DNA of 44,739 nt, taken from the NCBI GenBank assembly GCA_003136315.1, contig PLDW01000165.1:36891-81629 (forward strand), in the 5' to 3' direction. Positions within the stretch are counted from its first letter, which is position 1, and the number at the start of each line of letters is the position of its first letter. Shown piece after piece: positions 25,287-34,301 of the stretch. The position numbers and the translations under genes are program-made. The DNA comes from Gemmataceae bacterium (GTDB lineage: Bacteria > Planctomycetota > Planctomycetia > Gemmatales > Gemmataceae). The notes under the pieces were generated by a model that made no database searches, was not told the DNA's origin, and saw only the letters and a list, made by a program, of their open reading frames with translations.

Positions 25287-26474
25287 TTAGGAAATAATCT
25301 GCGACAGGGCCGTGTAATCGCTTGGGGTCAGTCCGGCGTCCATCGCTTGCTGGAACAATTCGTCCGACTTTCCAAACGGGCTGCGCATTCGCCGGGGTTC
25401 GTAGTATTCGCGGGCGAGGAATGCCGTGAGCAAGTCCGGGAATCCACACTCCGGAGCCAGCGATCTGGCGAGTCGGAGCAACTCGTTGACGCGCTCCAAC
25501 CGCTCCAGGATCAACTTACGAAGGCCCGTTGCGGCCACCAAGCCGAGGGCCAGGTAGTACGCAGCGGCGGCATTCATCGGGTCGGCGGCCCGTGTACGTT
25601 CGAGGGTCTGGAGAGCGGTCGTGTGATCTTTCAATCGGAGGCGGGCGATTGCACCGGCTACGACTGATCCCGCATCCGTGGAGCGATCGCAGCGGATCAG
25701 GAACGGTCCCAGGGTGTTGAGAGGGAGGTCCGCTGCCAGCCGGAATTTGGCGTGATCGGCGAGGGACTCGCCGGGGAATCGGGCAAGGTAAGCCTCCCAG
25801 TCGGCTGGCGTGGGGTTAGCCCGGATACGGTCGAGGAGTGCAGACCTCTCGTGTTTCAGCCAGCCACGCGCATTCTCCACCCCCTGGATCAAATTCGGGT
25901 GCCCTGGGCGGGCGCGGAGCAAGGCGGTTCCCAGTTCGACCACTCGCGGCCAGTCTCTGTTCGCGACTGCTACGGTATAGGCCGGGAAAGCCGCCGGTCC
26001 AGGAATCGGACCCGGCCGCACCCCTAAACCTCCCAGGATGCCGATCAACTGCGGATACCATACCGACGGTGGGATTCCGTCCGTAAATAGGCACTGGACG
26101 TGCGAGAGTGCGAGCTGAAACTGCTCGGGATAGGCATCGACGGGATTCCCGGTCATCCGGCTCAGCCAGATGGGGACCATCTGGTAGACCTGGACATTGA
26201 GGGCCAGCGCCACCTCCCGGAATACGATCTCGGATTTCAGCGAGTGCGGTGAGCACATCAACAGTACAACTTTGGCCGACCGGATTCCCCGGACAATTTC
26301 CGTACCGAAGTACTTCCCCGCGGGGATCTGATCTCGGTCGAGCCACACCCCGATCCCGGTGCCGAGGAGCCAGTCGGCCAGGGGGTGAACAATGTCGCGG
26401 TCGCGACTGGAGTAACTCACAAACACAGCAGGCTTGGCCGCTGTGTCAGTCGCGTCAACGAGGTCGATCGACAT
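25287..26474 (-). CDS. TIR-domain protein with helical-repeat C-terminus
   Basis: The 395-residue product starts with a TIR domain (about residues 15-150): VFVSYSSRDRDIVHPLADWL, then GVWLDRDQIPAGKYF and a helix with SLKSEIVFREVALAL. The Glu in SEIVFRE occupies the place of the catalytic Glu of NAD-cleaving TIR domains. The remainder (about 180-395) is helical and TPR-like (DHTTALQTLERTRAADPMNA; AAYYLALGLVA). GAGGTG precedes the ATG. Bacterial TIR proteins act either as NADases in phage defence or as signalling adaptors. No companion sensor or effector gene typical of a known defence system is adjacent, so the role stays open. Confidence 0.8.
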   Translation of the reverse strand: MSIDLVDATDTAAKPAVFVSYSSRDRDIVHPLADWLLGTGIGVWLDRDQIPAGKYFGTEIVRGIRSAKVVLLMCSPHSLKSEIVFREVALALNVQVYQMVPIWLSRMTGNPVDAYPEQFQLALSHVQCLFTDGIPPSVWYPQLIGILGGLGVRPGPIPGPAAFPAYTVAVANRDWPRVVELGTALLRARPGHPNLIQGVENARGWLKHERSALLDRIRANPTPADWEAYLARFPGESLADHAKFRLAADLPLNTLGPFLIRCDRSTDAGSVVAGAIARLRLKDHTTALQTLERTRAADPMNAAAAYYLALGLVAATGLRKLILERLERVNELLRLARSLAPECGFPDLLTAFLAREYYEPRRMRSPFGKSDELFQQAMDAGLTPSDYTALSQIIS

Positions 26475-26773
26475 GGTCGCACCTCAGTGGTGATGGCAAG
26501 GGCAGCATTGCGGTTCGGGGGAAAGCAAACAGTCGAGCTGGTCAACTCACTCCCCGTAAGGCCGAAGGTTGCTCTCAAAGGTTTGCCACGGCAGAATAAC
26601 GACCATGATAGATGGAGCAGGTCGTCGTGCGGAAGTGAAAAATGGGAATGTGGACGGAGTGGCGGCTCCACAAGACGGTGAGAGGAAGAAGGTAAGGCGA
26701 GGATCTGGCGTCTTTTTTGCTCCGCAAGGCTTCCGTGTGGGTTGGAAGCAACGGCCTTTCAAGCCCAAGTTGA

Positions 26774-27376
26774 TCATTTGCCGGGAGGCCGGCGGAGCTT
26801 GGATGCCACGGCAGTTGGCCGATCGGCTCCCGGGTTGGTGGGTTGGGCAGCGGCAGCGATCACGATTCGGGCACACGCTTCGGCGTCCGACCCCGCATCG
26901 TGGTGGATCAAGCCGATCCCGAGCCGGCGGCAGACGGACGGCAGATCGTTTGGTTTGAGCCCCCATGTTCGTCGGGCAACCTGAACCGTGCAGAGAAACG
27001 GTTGAACCGGGGCGGGCAATCCAGCCGCTTGGCAGCACGCCGTCAGGACACGGCGATCAAACGAGGCGTTGTGGGCGGCCAGGATGGTCGCCCCGTCCAG
27101 GACTGGGGCCAGTCGCGGCCAGGCGGCAGCGAACGGAGGGGCGTCTTTCACCATGTTCCAGGTGATCCCGTGGATGTCGGTAAACACCATTCGGGACCGA
27201 GGCGGCCGGAGGAGGACCGCTTCCCGGCGGACAACCCGGAGCCCTTCAACCCGGACCAGGCCGACCGCGCAAGCGCTATCCGGTTCGTAGTCGGCCGTCT
27301 CGAAATCGATGGCAACGAAGACCCCATCATGTGACGGGAGGGGCAGGGGCGCCGAGGAGCGTCGGGATGGGGGCAT
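26774..27376 (-). CDS. DEDDh 3'-5' exonuclease (DnaQ-like)
   Basis: The 200-residue product has the three exonuclease boxes: Exo I with D24 and E26 (VAIDFETAD), Exo II (AAHNASFDRRVL), and Exo III with the HD pair (HHDAGSDAEACARI). The family removes 3' nucleotides from DNA or RNA and includes DNA polymerase III epsilon. A stand-alone protein of this size is probably a repair or RNA-trimming enzyme rather than the replicase subunit. GGAGG precedes the ATG at 27376; an in-frame ATG at 27460 would add 28 residues. The Arg/Pro-rich tail is disordered. Confidence 0.85.
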   Translation of the reverse strand: MPPSRRSSAPLPLPSHDGVFVAIDFETADYEPDSACAVGLVRVEGLRVVRREAVLLRPPRSRMVFTDIHGITWNMVKDAPPFAAAWPRLAPVLDGATILAAHNASFDRRVLTACCQAAGLPAPVQPFLCTVQVARRTWGLKPNDLPSVCRRLGIGLIHHDAGSDAEACARIVIAAAAQPTNPGADRPTAVASKLRRPPGK

Positions 27377-27468
27377 GGCTGGCCCTCCAGGATCAGATGG
27401 ATCTCCTGAAATCTGATATACGAGCCGGGGCCGCTGCGGCTCGTACCTGGATCCGCCCATGAGTGGGT

Positions 27469-29076
27469 TCAGCCTGGCCCGGCCGTCTCCCCGCCAGTCT
27501 GTTGGCCAAGTTCTTTCTTCATGATCTCGAGTTCTTTCTTCGAGATCGTTTTACTCACGTCCTCGGCTTGTCGGAGCAGGAATGCCTGCTCCCCGAGGAG
27601 GGTCTCGATGCGGGCTCGGGCTCGGAGGAAGGCATCAACGCATGTCGGGTCGAAGTGAGTCCCGGCTTTCGCCTGGAGTTCGGCAAACGCTTCGGCCGAG
27701 GACATCCCCCGGCGGTAGGGGCGGTCGGAGGTCATCGCATCAAACGCATCCGCGACTGCCACCACCCGGGCCGAGAGTGGGATCGTTTCCCCCTTAAGTC
27801 CGTCTGGATACCCGGTTCCGTCCCAGCGTTCATGGTGGCTCCGGACGACCGGTAGAACCCACCCCAGACCGGGGATCATCTGGACGATGTCCACCCCGCT
27901 GAGGACGTGCGACTTCATGTGATCGAATTCCTCCGCGGACAGCCGGCCGGGCTTCCGCAGAACCCCATCGTCGATTGCGATCTTGCCCAGGTCATGGAGG
28001 GGGGTGGCGATCTGGAGGAGTCGGCGGTCGGCCGCTGGAAGTCCCAGTTCGTCAGCCAGAACCAGGGCATAGGTCGTGACCCGGAAGGTGTGGTTACCGG
28101 TGTAGCGATCCCGCATTTCCACTGCCTGGGCCAGAGCGGTGACGGTCTGGAGGAGTTGCTCCTGTTGTTTCTCGACCAGATATCGCCGTTCAATCCCCAA
28201 AGCCAGAGCGGCGGCGAGCGAGTCAGCCAGATACAGGTCGGGTTCGGTGAACGGCGCGTCGAGTGGCCCCCGGTCCAGATGCAAGATTCCCAGGGAGGCA
28301 TCAGGCGAGCGGAGGACAGCGCAGATGATCGCCGACATGGTGCCCTGGGCCACGCTCTCCGCGGATCGCAGTTCGGCGTCTTTCTGGCAATCGGTGAACA
28401 GCAGGGATCGGCCACCGCGGAACGCTCGTCCGGCGAGTGTCTTGCTCGGACCCCGCCCCGTTGCTGACGACTGGTTACGGGTGGACACGCACCGAAGGTT
28501 CAGTTCACCGGTTGGGCCGTCGGGCAGAAAGATCCCCCCCCGCTGGGCATCGAAGACTTCCACAGCCTGATCGAGCACGGTCTGGAGCCCGTCGTCCAGC
28601 GATGGAGCTTGCGACAGTCGATACCCGTCTCGCATAAGGCGCAGGAGTGCCTGTCCGTGGCGGTCCCATGCTTCCCCGGTCGGGACCAGGCTGCCGACCG
28701 CCTCGTCCCACGACCGGGCGGTCGCGGACTCGATCCGGACTGTCTGCCCACTCGCCTTGATCCGGACTGCTGGTCGGTCTCGAAGGTGTTCCACACGCAG
28801 CGCGATCCGGCCGATGCGGAGGATGTCCCCTTTACGGATCCGCCTGCCGGGGCGACCAATCCGGACATCGTTCAGGTGCGTACCGTTCGAGCTCCCCAGA
28901 TCGCGGACGATCCAGCCTTCGTCAGTGAGAACGACTTCCGCATGTTGGCGGCTGACCGATTCATCATCCAGAATGATCTCCAGATCCGGGAGTCGCCCGA
29001 TCCGGAGTTGGGATATCGAGTTCCACGACCGTGGCGACGGCCCTGGGGCAGTAATGACAATGCGTGGCGAGTCCAT
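27469..29076 (-). CDS. FHA-GAF-HD-GYP signalling phosphodiesterase
   Basis: The 535-residue protein has three domains. FHA (about 22-95) contains IGR..., SRQHAEV and SSNGTHLND and binds phosphothreonine. GAF (about 155-295) is a small-ligand sensor. HD-GYP (about 310-490) has H361-D362 (TPLHDLGKIAIDD) and HHERWDGTGYPDGLKG at 414-429, all metal and GYP residues intact, so it should hydrolyse cyclic di-GMP. The C-terminal 40 residues form a coiled coil. The FHA domain suggests that phosphorylation by a Ser/Thr kinase recruits or controls it; such a kinase lies 1.9 kb away. A possible -10 TATAGT lies at 29163-29158, without a clear -35. Confidence 0.9.
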   Translation of the reverse strand: MDSPRIVITAPGPSPRSWNSISQLRIGRLPDLEIILDDESVSRQHAEVVLTDEGWIVRDLGSSNGTHLNDVRIGRPGRRIRKGDILRIGRIALRVEHLRDRPAVRIKASGQTVRIESATARSWDEAVGSLVPTGEAWDRHGQALLRLMRDGYRLSQAPSLDDGLQTVLDQAVEVFDAQRGGIFLPDGPTGELNLRCVSTRNQSSATGRGPSKTLAGRAFRGGRSLLFTDCQKDAELRSAESVAQGTMSAIICAVLRSPDASLGILHLDRGPLDAPFTEPDLYLADSLAAALALGIERRYLVEKQQEQLLQTVTALAQAVEMRDRYTGNHTFRVTTYALVLADELGLPAADRRLLQIATPLHDLGKIAIDDGVLRKPGRLSAEEFDHMKSHVLSGVDIVQMIPGLGWVLPVVRSHHERWDGTGYPDGLKGETIPLSARVVAVADAFDAMTSDRPYRRGMSSAEAFAELQAKAGTHFDPTCVDAFLRARARIETLLGEQAFLLRQAEDVSKTISKKELEIMKKELGQQTGGETAGPG

Positions 29077-29355
29077 ACGGGCATTCAGGGTCCGGAGGGC
29101 CGCGCGGCGTGGAGAGGATGATGGTGGGGCATGAGATTACGAGTCTCCCCAGAACTGACTATAGTGCGCGTGCGGAAAAATGTGAGCGAAACCTGTCCTT
29201 CAGCGAGCCAGCGGCAACGTAACGCATGAGGCAGAAACAAGCTGGCTTGGGTGGGGAGGGAAAATTGGGTGAGTTCGTGGGGCTGGTCGGAATCGGTTCG
29301 CACCTCGCTGCGAACATGATCTCCCCTGGACTCGTGTTGTCGGCTACAATCCGAA
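29077..29355. other. Divergent intergenic region
   Basis: No gene is supported. The stretch separates the minus-strand HD-GYP gene from plus-strand genes and must hold their promoters. TATAGT on the minus strand at 29163-29158 is the only box-like sequence noted. Confidence 0.4.
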
Positions 29356-29799
29356 TTGGAATCGCATCACAGCCCTGTTACTGGTGAAACCGTGGTTGAG
29401 TACGAAGAAGCGGTGGATCGACCTGTGCCCCCTCTCGAAGAGGAACGGGCCGATCCCGGCGAGCCCGAGCCGATTCCCCCGACAATCCCCCGCACCGGCC
29501 CGACCGAGGACGAGTTGGTCGCGGAATATCGGGAATTGGTGAAGGAATACCCGCAACCAAATCTGCGGGATGTCTTTGCCGATTCACGCTGGGTGCAAGA
29601 AGTGTTTGGGTCCGGCGTGTTCGTGCCGTACCGCCGGAAATATATTGCGGTCGCAGACCGACAGGTCCGGGGGACTGGCGATACCGACATTGCAACCCGT
29701 GTCGCTGCCGCCAAGACCCACCATATCCACCCGGACCGGTTCTGGGTCACCTACATCGAGTCGCCAGACGATTTCTGCTTCGATCCAGCCGATCATTGA
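29356..29799 (+). CDS. Hypothetical protein
   Basis: The product is 147 residues if started at TTG 29356; a GTG at 29392 in frame would give 135. The first 50 residues are acidic and Pro-rich (PLEEERADPGEPEPIPPTIP) and look disordered. A compact part follows (ELVKEYPQPNLRDVFADSRW ... FWVTYIESPDDFCFDPADH). No family is recognised and neither start has a good ribosome binding site. It is followed directly by a retropepsin-like gene and an acetyltransferase, apparently one transcript. Confidence 0.6.
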   Translation: MESHHSPVTGETVVEYEEAVDRPVPPLEEERADPGEPEPIPPTIPRTGPTEDELVAEYRELVKEYPQPNLRDVFADSRWVQEVFGSGVFVPYRRKYIAVADRQVRGTGDTDIATRVAAAKTHHIHPDRFWVTYIESPDDFCFDPADH

Positions 29800-29813
29800 C
29801 GGAACCCCGGCCC

Positions 29814-30434
29814 ATGCCGCGGATTCACCTCGCCTCACAGGTCATCTCGCGGAAACGGGTTCCGGAACCCGGCGGTCTGATCAGGGAAGTCGTCCACCTC
29901 CGACTGTTCACCAGGGTATTGCCAGTCGGGGACAACCGGAGCCACGAGGCGATCGTCGACACAGGAGCACCAGTCAGTTTGTTCCCGGTCGGATCGTGGA
30001 AACGACTCCAAGGGTCTGACCCAACGGCCGGGCCGCTGGTCATTATCCCGGAACACCGGACCGCCGAACTCGACTCATTGCCGTTATACACCATACTGGG
30101 ATGTTCCTACCGGGCGCGGCATGCCTGGATTGATCTGATTCCGGTCGATGCGACTGATGACCATCGTCGGCTGGCGCCGACCCGTGTGTTCGCTGCGGTC
30201 TTCGTGACTCGGGTGGAGTGGAAAGACGGCAAATGGGTTCCCCGAGATGAAGATGCCAAAGGGCTGAAGTCCATCGTGATGGGAATCGGGGCCGGAATTC
30301 TCGATGGCCGCTATCTGGTCCTGTCGCCGCATTCCGACCCAGCCCGACGGTCAGCGTGGCTCCAGGACGAACCACCTCCAGAACCCGCAACCGGAGACAC
30401 GCTGTGCAGCTCCCGAATCCCGCCGATCCCGTGA
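29814..30434 (+). CDS. Retropepsin-like aspartic protease domain protein
   Basis: The 206-residue product contains AIVDTGAPVSLFP near residue 45, the DTGA signature of single-domain (retroviral-type) aspartyl proteases that work as dimers. The flanking strands (LRLFTRVLPV before it, a hydrophobic IVMGIGAGILDGRYLVLSP segment after it) fit such a beta barrel, with IMGIGAGIL in the place of the usual ILG-type psi-loop strand. There is no signal peptide. The ATG at 29814 is preferred; a TTG at 29796 overlaps the previous stop. The substrate is unknown. Confidence 0.68.
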   Translation: MPRIHLASQVISRKRVPEPGGLIREVVHLRLFTRVLPVGDNRSHEAIVDTGAPVSLFPVGSWKRLQGSDPTAGPLVIIPEHRTAELDSLPLYTILGCSYRARHAWIDLIPVDATDDHRRLAPTRVFAAVFVTRVEWKDGKWVPRDEDAKGLKSIVMGIGAGILDGRYLVLSPHSDPARRSAWLQDEPPPEPATGDTLCSSRIPPIP

Positions 30435-30916
30435 TCGCGATTCGCGAGGCGACCTCCACCGACTGGCCAGCGGTCTGGGCGCTGTTCCAGCAGGTGGCCG
30501 CCGCCGGGGACGTGTTCGCCTACGATGCCGACACACCCGAAGTCGTGGCCCGGAAGTTGTGGGTCGAGCCACCGTCCGTGGCGTTTGTGGCGGAACGCGA
30601 CGGGATCGTAATCGGGACGTATTTCATTCGTCCGAATCAACCCGGTCGCGGGAGCCACGTCGCCAACGCCGGTTACATGGTGGCGGCCGATGCCCGCGGG
30701 AAAGGATTGGCCTCAACCCTCTGCGACCACTCACTCGACACCGCCCGTCGATTGGGGTATCGGGCGATGCAATTCAACTTTGTGGTGTCGACGAACGTGG
30801 CAGCCGTCCGTGTGTGGGAGAAGCATGGGTTCGCGGTCGTCGGCCGACTCCCGGCAGCGTTTCGGCATACTACGCTCGGCTTCGTAGACGCGCTGGTGAT
30901 GCACCGGGAGCTTTGA
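30404..30916 (+). CDS. GNAT family N-acetyltransferase
   Basis: The 170-residue product has a GNAT fold: an N-terminal strand-helix (IREATSTDWPAVWALFQQVA), the acetyl-CoA pyrophosphate loop (VAADARGKGLASTL, matching the R/Q-x-x-G-x-G/A pattern) and the late motif NFVVSTNVAAVRVWEKHGFA. It transfers an acetyl group from acetyl-CoA to an amine; proteins of this subclass often modify toxins, antibiotics or amino acids. The GTG at 30404 has GGAG seven bases upstream and overlaps the previous gene by 31 bases; GTG 30431 (GTGA overlap) is an alternative. Confidence 0.85.
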   Translation: MQLPNPADPVIAIREATSTDWPAVWALFQQVAAAGDVFAYDADTPEVVARKLWVEPPSVAFVAERDGIVIGTYFIRPNQPGRGSHVANAGYMVAADARGKGLASTLCDHSLDTARRLGYRAMQFNFVVSTNVAAVRVWEKHGFAVVGRLPAAFRHTTLGFVDALVMHREL

Positions 30917-30943
30917 CATTTCCGAGCGACTGTCGAGGCGGTA

Positions 30944-32515
30944 CTACCGCATAAACAAGAAATAGCCAATTGCGGCAGAGAGGATGGCGACGACGACCAT
31001 GAGAATCGGTGTCCAGTCGAAGGACTTCGATTTCCCTCGCGGGTATCGTCCGTCTTCGGGGCGATTGATGCGATCGGTTGGAGTTGCAGGCTCGGACCAG
31101 CCAGGGTTGGCGGTCGGGGGCGGTTGGGAAATCGGTGCTGGCCCTCGCGGGGAGGCCGTGGGTTTCGGTCGTGGTGTGCCCGGGGGGGGTGTTGGACCGC
31201 CCCCACCCTGTGGGGTGTAGCGACCAGCCGGAGCCCCCCCCCCTTGTGGAGCATACCGACCAGACGCCGGACCGCCCCCCTGCGGGGAGTATCGGCCAGA
31301 CGCTGGACCACCCTTCCCAACCCGACTGGCTGAGGCACCGGTCTTGGCAGGCGGGAGCCCCCCCAGATCGACCGCATCCTCCCCCGGCCCACGGCCTGGA
31401 GAGACGGGTGGAACCGTACTGGATCGTCCCGATGGTGGCAACGGGGCTGGAGCGACCACCAGGTCGCGGAACTCGGGAATGCTCATCAGCGGCAAGAATT
31501 GCCCGGTCTTCGTCCGCCCAACCAGAATCGTCGAGGCATCCCCGAGCAGTCCCTCCCGCAGAGCGCTGCGGATGCTGTCCGTGCCACCCTTGACCGTGTG
31601 GGACTGGCCGGTCTCATCCCGATAGACCATGTACCACACCTCCGCCGGGTTGGGCGCGGCTGGCTTGACCGACCCCGACCCACGGCTTTGACCGGTCAAA
31701 TCTTCCAGGAACTCCCGGCAGGATGCTGGACGCTGGCTTGGCTCCGCACTCATCGCCCGGCGGATCGCCCAGTCCACCCGGTCCGAGAGTGCCGGGTTCA
31801 GCTCTTTCGGTGGCGGGAACTCGTTCTTGATCTTGCGCATCCAGCAGTCGAGCGGGTTCGAGTTCGCGAACGGCACGGTTCCAGTGACCATGGCGTAGAG
31901 CGTTGCCCCAATGCTGTAGATGTCGCCCCGAACGTCCACACCCTTGGCATTGCGGAATTGCTCAGGGGCCATGTAGTGCGGAGTGCCCAACCCTTTTCCG
32001 GTCTTGGTCAGGTTCAGGTCGCCGTCGACTTCCTTGACCAACCCCATATCGGTCAGCTTGGCCACTCCCTCCCGGGTGACCAGGATGTTGTCCGGCTTCA
32101 CGTCCCGGTGGACGAGCCCCTGCTTGTGGGCTCTCTGTAACCCATCACAGACCTGAGCGGTGAGTCGGACTGCCTCGGCCTCGGGGATGGCTCCCTCGCG
32201 CTCGACCCGCTGGCCGATCGACTCCCCATCCACGAATTCCATCACCAGAAACGGGTGCGGACCTGAGCCACAGTATTCGATCGCCCGGACCACATTCGGG
32301 TGGTCGAGAACCTTGGCAGCCCGAAACTCTTGCTCGAATCGTTGGAGGATGACCGGGCTCCGGTTCGTCCCCGGAGAGATCACCTTGACCGCGACCACCT
32401 CGCCAGTGAACCGGTGGCGAGCCTTGTAGACCGTCCCCATCCCGCCCTCGGCGATCTTCGCCAGCACGTCATAGTTCCCGAGCTGGGTGGGGGTGTCCGA
32501 CGTGTCCGAGATCAT
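30944..32515 (-). CDS. Tail-anchored Ser/Thr protein kinase with GYF-like domain
   Basis: The 523-residue product has an N-terminal PknB-type kinase domain (about 14-285): glycine loop AEGGMG (22-27), K44, catalytic D138 in HRDVKPDN, APE at 183-185. The metal motif reads DMG (156-158) rather than DFG. A GYF_2-like domain (about 305-370; VWYMVYRDETGQSHTVKGG) follows, a type known to bind Pro-rich peptides. A Pro/Gly region with repeats of GGGPASGRYSPQ type comes next, and a single C-terminal membrane helix (ILMVVVAILSAAIGYFLFM) leaves the kinase in the cytosol. The kinase could bind its own Pro-rich segment. The ATG at 32515 is preferred over the open frame back to 32650. Confidence 0.9.
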   Translation of the reverse strand: MISDTSDTPTQLGNYDVLAKIAEGGMGTVYKARHRFTGEVVAVKVISPGTNRSPVILQRFEQEFRAAKVLDHPNVVRAIEYCGSGPHPFLVMEFVDGESIGQRVEREGAIPEAEAVRLTAQVCDGLQRAHKQGLVHRDVKPDNILVTREGVAKLTDMGLVKEVDGDLNLTKTGKGLGTPHYMAPEQFRNAKGVDVRGDIYSIGATLYAMVTGTVPFANSNPLDCWMRKIKNEFPPPKELNPALSDRVDWAIRRAMSAEPSQRPASCREFLEDLTGQSRGSGSVKPAAPNPAEVWYMVYRDETGQSHTVKGGTDSIRSALREGLLGDASTILVGRTKTGQFLPLMSIPEFRDLVVAPAPLPPSGRSSTVPPVSPGRGPGEDAVDLGGLPPAKTGASASRVGKGGPASGRYSPQGGGPASGRYAPQGGGAPAGRYTPQGGGGPTPPPGTPRPKPTASPRGPAPISQPPPTANPGWSEPATPTDRINRPEDGRYPRGKSKSFDWTPILMVVVAILSAAIGYFLFMR

Positions 32516-33007
32516 GAGCGGGGGTCTCCGTCCGGGGCGGATCACCGTCCGCGGCAGAGTCGCCTGGCGGGGACGGCACACGGGGTTGCCGGTCGGCGGG
32601 AATGGCCCCAGCCGCGCGGCCGACGGGCGGTCATTACTCTTATAGTTCAAATCCGGGTGGATTGAAACCTAATGCCCTGTTGGATTGTGGCGATCACTAT
32701 GGTAAGATGAGGAATCGGCTCGTTGTCGGCCGGTTCCTCTCTCTCCTGATCGAACCGACACGCGGGGGTTGGGTACTCAACTTTGGGGCCGGTGTACCAG
32801 GCACAACCGTGTCGGATTGCACACTCCGGTCGTGCGAACAGGTGGCGTAACCGCTAGGATCGACAGAGCCTTTCCGATTAACCGAACTCCCTTGGTTTAT
32901 ACCGGTTCGGCACTTGTCAAGATTCTCAGTGTTTGTCACAATCCTGGAATAGTGTCACGCGCCCAGCCGCGAATTCCTCCACCACCCTCATCTGGGAACC
33001 GCTCGTT
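32516..33007. other. Divergent intergenic region
   Basis: The stretch of 492 bases between the kinase and the plus-strand membrane operon shows no gene. A weak promoter-like pair TTGTCA (32914-32919) and CACAAT (32937-32942) with 17-base spacing precedes the plus-strand operon by about 65 bases. Confidence 0.4.
32914..32942 (+). promoter_or_regulatory. Possible promoter of the membrane coiled-coil operon
   Basis: TTGTCA and CACAAT are separated by 17 bases. The -35 is five of six to consensus, the -10 four of six. It is placed sensibly before the ATG at 33008 but is weak and unproven. Confidence 0.3.
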
Positions 33008-34192
33008 ATGGGTATCCTGGGCAAAATCCTGCTGGTGGTGAACCTCCTGGCAGGAGCCGGTTTCGCCTACCTGGCACTCCAGGACTGGCAAGGTCGTCAG
33101 ACGATCGAGGCCGCTGGCCTCCGGCACATTCTATTACTTTCCGGACTCCCCCTCGGAGATCTGCAGGGCGACCCGGCCGAAATGCCAGCCGACCCCGAAG
33201 CCGAAATTCCGTTCCGGATCGTGGGACCCGGTAACAAGCCGACCGAAACAGTAAGCTTCGAACTTCTCAAGGCCTACTTCACAGCTGCGGGTGCCGCGCC
33301 CGCCGCGGACGGTCAGGTCACGCTCGCTTCCAACACCCCGGTCCCGAACCAACTCGCCGAGGTGAAGAGGGTCTACGGACTGATTCGAGGGTATGTCGAA
33401 AGACAAGACGGAGCCGCTCAGAAAGCCCAGGTCGCTGGGGAGATCCTGCTGCGAGAGGCCGAGACGTACGACGAGCGGGTCGAAATCCAGGAGCTCATCG
33501 CCAAGGGGAGCGGAGACGACCTCGCGCGACGGCTCATCATGAAGTTCGATCAGGTTCTCAACCCACCCAAGCCACCGGATCCGTCGGCGATCTCAGCGAT
33601 CGAGCCCAAAGGAGACGACGACGCCAACGCACTCAAGGAACATCTCACCAAGGCCGCTGAAATCCGGGCAGGGGGGGTCAAGGACATTCCCGAGCGGCGC
33701 GCCCGGCTCGCCCACCTGCTCGTCTACCTCGATCCCAGCGCAGCGTGGCAGAAGCGGGTACTGATGGTGGTTGGGGCCAAGGCGTATGCCAAGGCCATGG
33801 CGGTCCAGGCGATTCGCCTCAGGGAGATGACCGAACGGGTCGAGAGAATCATCGTCAACGACCAGGATCAATTCGTTGCAAAATACGCTCAGGAACTGGG
33901 GCTGGCCATCCAGCGAACCCAGACGGTCCGAGATGCCGAGGATACCCAGACCCGTCTCGCCACCCAGGCGCAAAAGGATGAAGAGATCGTCAAACAGCGC
34001 GAGACGCACCTCGCCGACGTGAGGACTCAGTTGGCACGAGTCAAGGCCGAGGTCGACCAGTTACTCGCCAGGCAAACCCTGACCGAGCAACAACTATTCG
34101 CGGTCCAGCTGGAAGTTGCAGCCACCCTCGTTGATATCTACGAATTGCAGGAAAAGTTGATCCAAAAGGAGTTGGAAGCGTACCGTAAGTGA
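33008..34192 (+). CDS. Membrane-anchored coiled-coil protein
   Basis: The 394-residue product has an N-terminal membrane anchor (MGILGKILLVVNLLAGAGFA). An extracytoplasmic region follows, and then a long C-terminal coiled coil (about 255-390) rich in Glu, Gln and Arg (RETHLADVRTQLARVKAEVD). No enzymatic motif is seen. The start MGxLGKILxxVNL recurs in style in the next genes (MTFIGKLLVFLNL, MTWLGKILAVLVM), which points to a family of co-evolved anchors, typical of planctomycete membrane clusters. There is only a weak GGGAAC before the ATG; longer frames upstream are not supported. Confidence 0.78.
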   Translation: MGILGKILLVVNLLAGAGFAYLALQDWQGRQTIEAAGLRHILLLSGLPLGDLQGDPAEMPADPEAEIPFRIVGPGNKPTETVSFELLKAYFTAAGAAPAADGQVTLASNTPVPNQLAEVKRVYGLIRGYVERQDGAAQKAQVAGEILLREAETYDERVEIQELIAKGSGDDLARRLIMKFDQVLNPPKPPDPSAISAIEPKGDDDANALKEHLTKAAEIRAGGVKDIPERRARLAHLLVYLDPSAAWQKRVLMVVGAKAYAKAMAVQAIRLREMTERVERIIVNDQDQFVAKYAQELGLAIQRTQTVRDAEDTQTRLATQAQKDEEIVKQRETHLADVRTQLARVKAEVDQLLARQTLTEQQLFAVQLEVAATLVDIYELQEKLIQKELEAYRK

Positions 34193-34301
34193 GCTTCGTA
34201 GCGAGGAACCGACCGGTCGCGAACTCACGACTGAGTCAGTACGAGAAGTTTGGAACCCGGGCGAGGCTACGGCCGATGTCCCGTCTTCCCGAGGCACGGC
34301 G

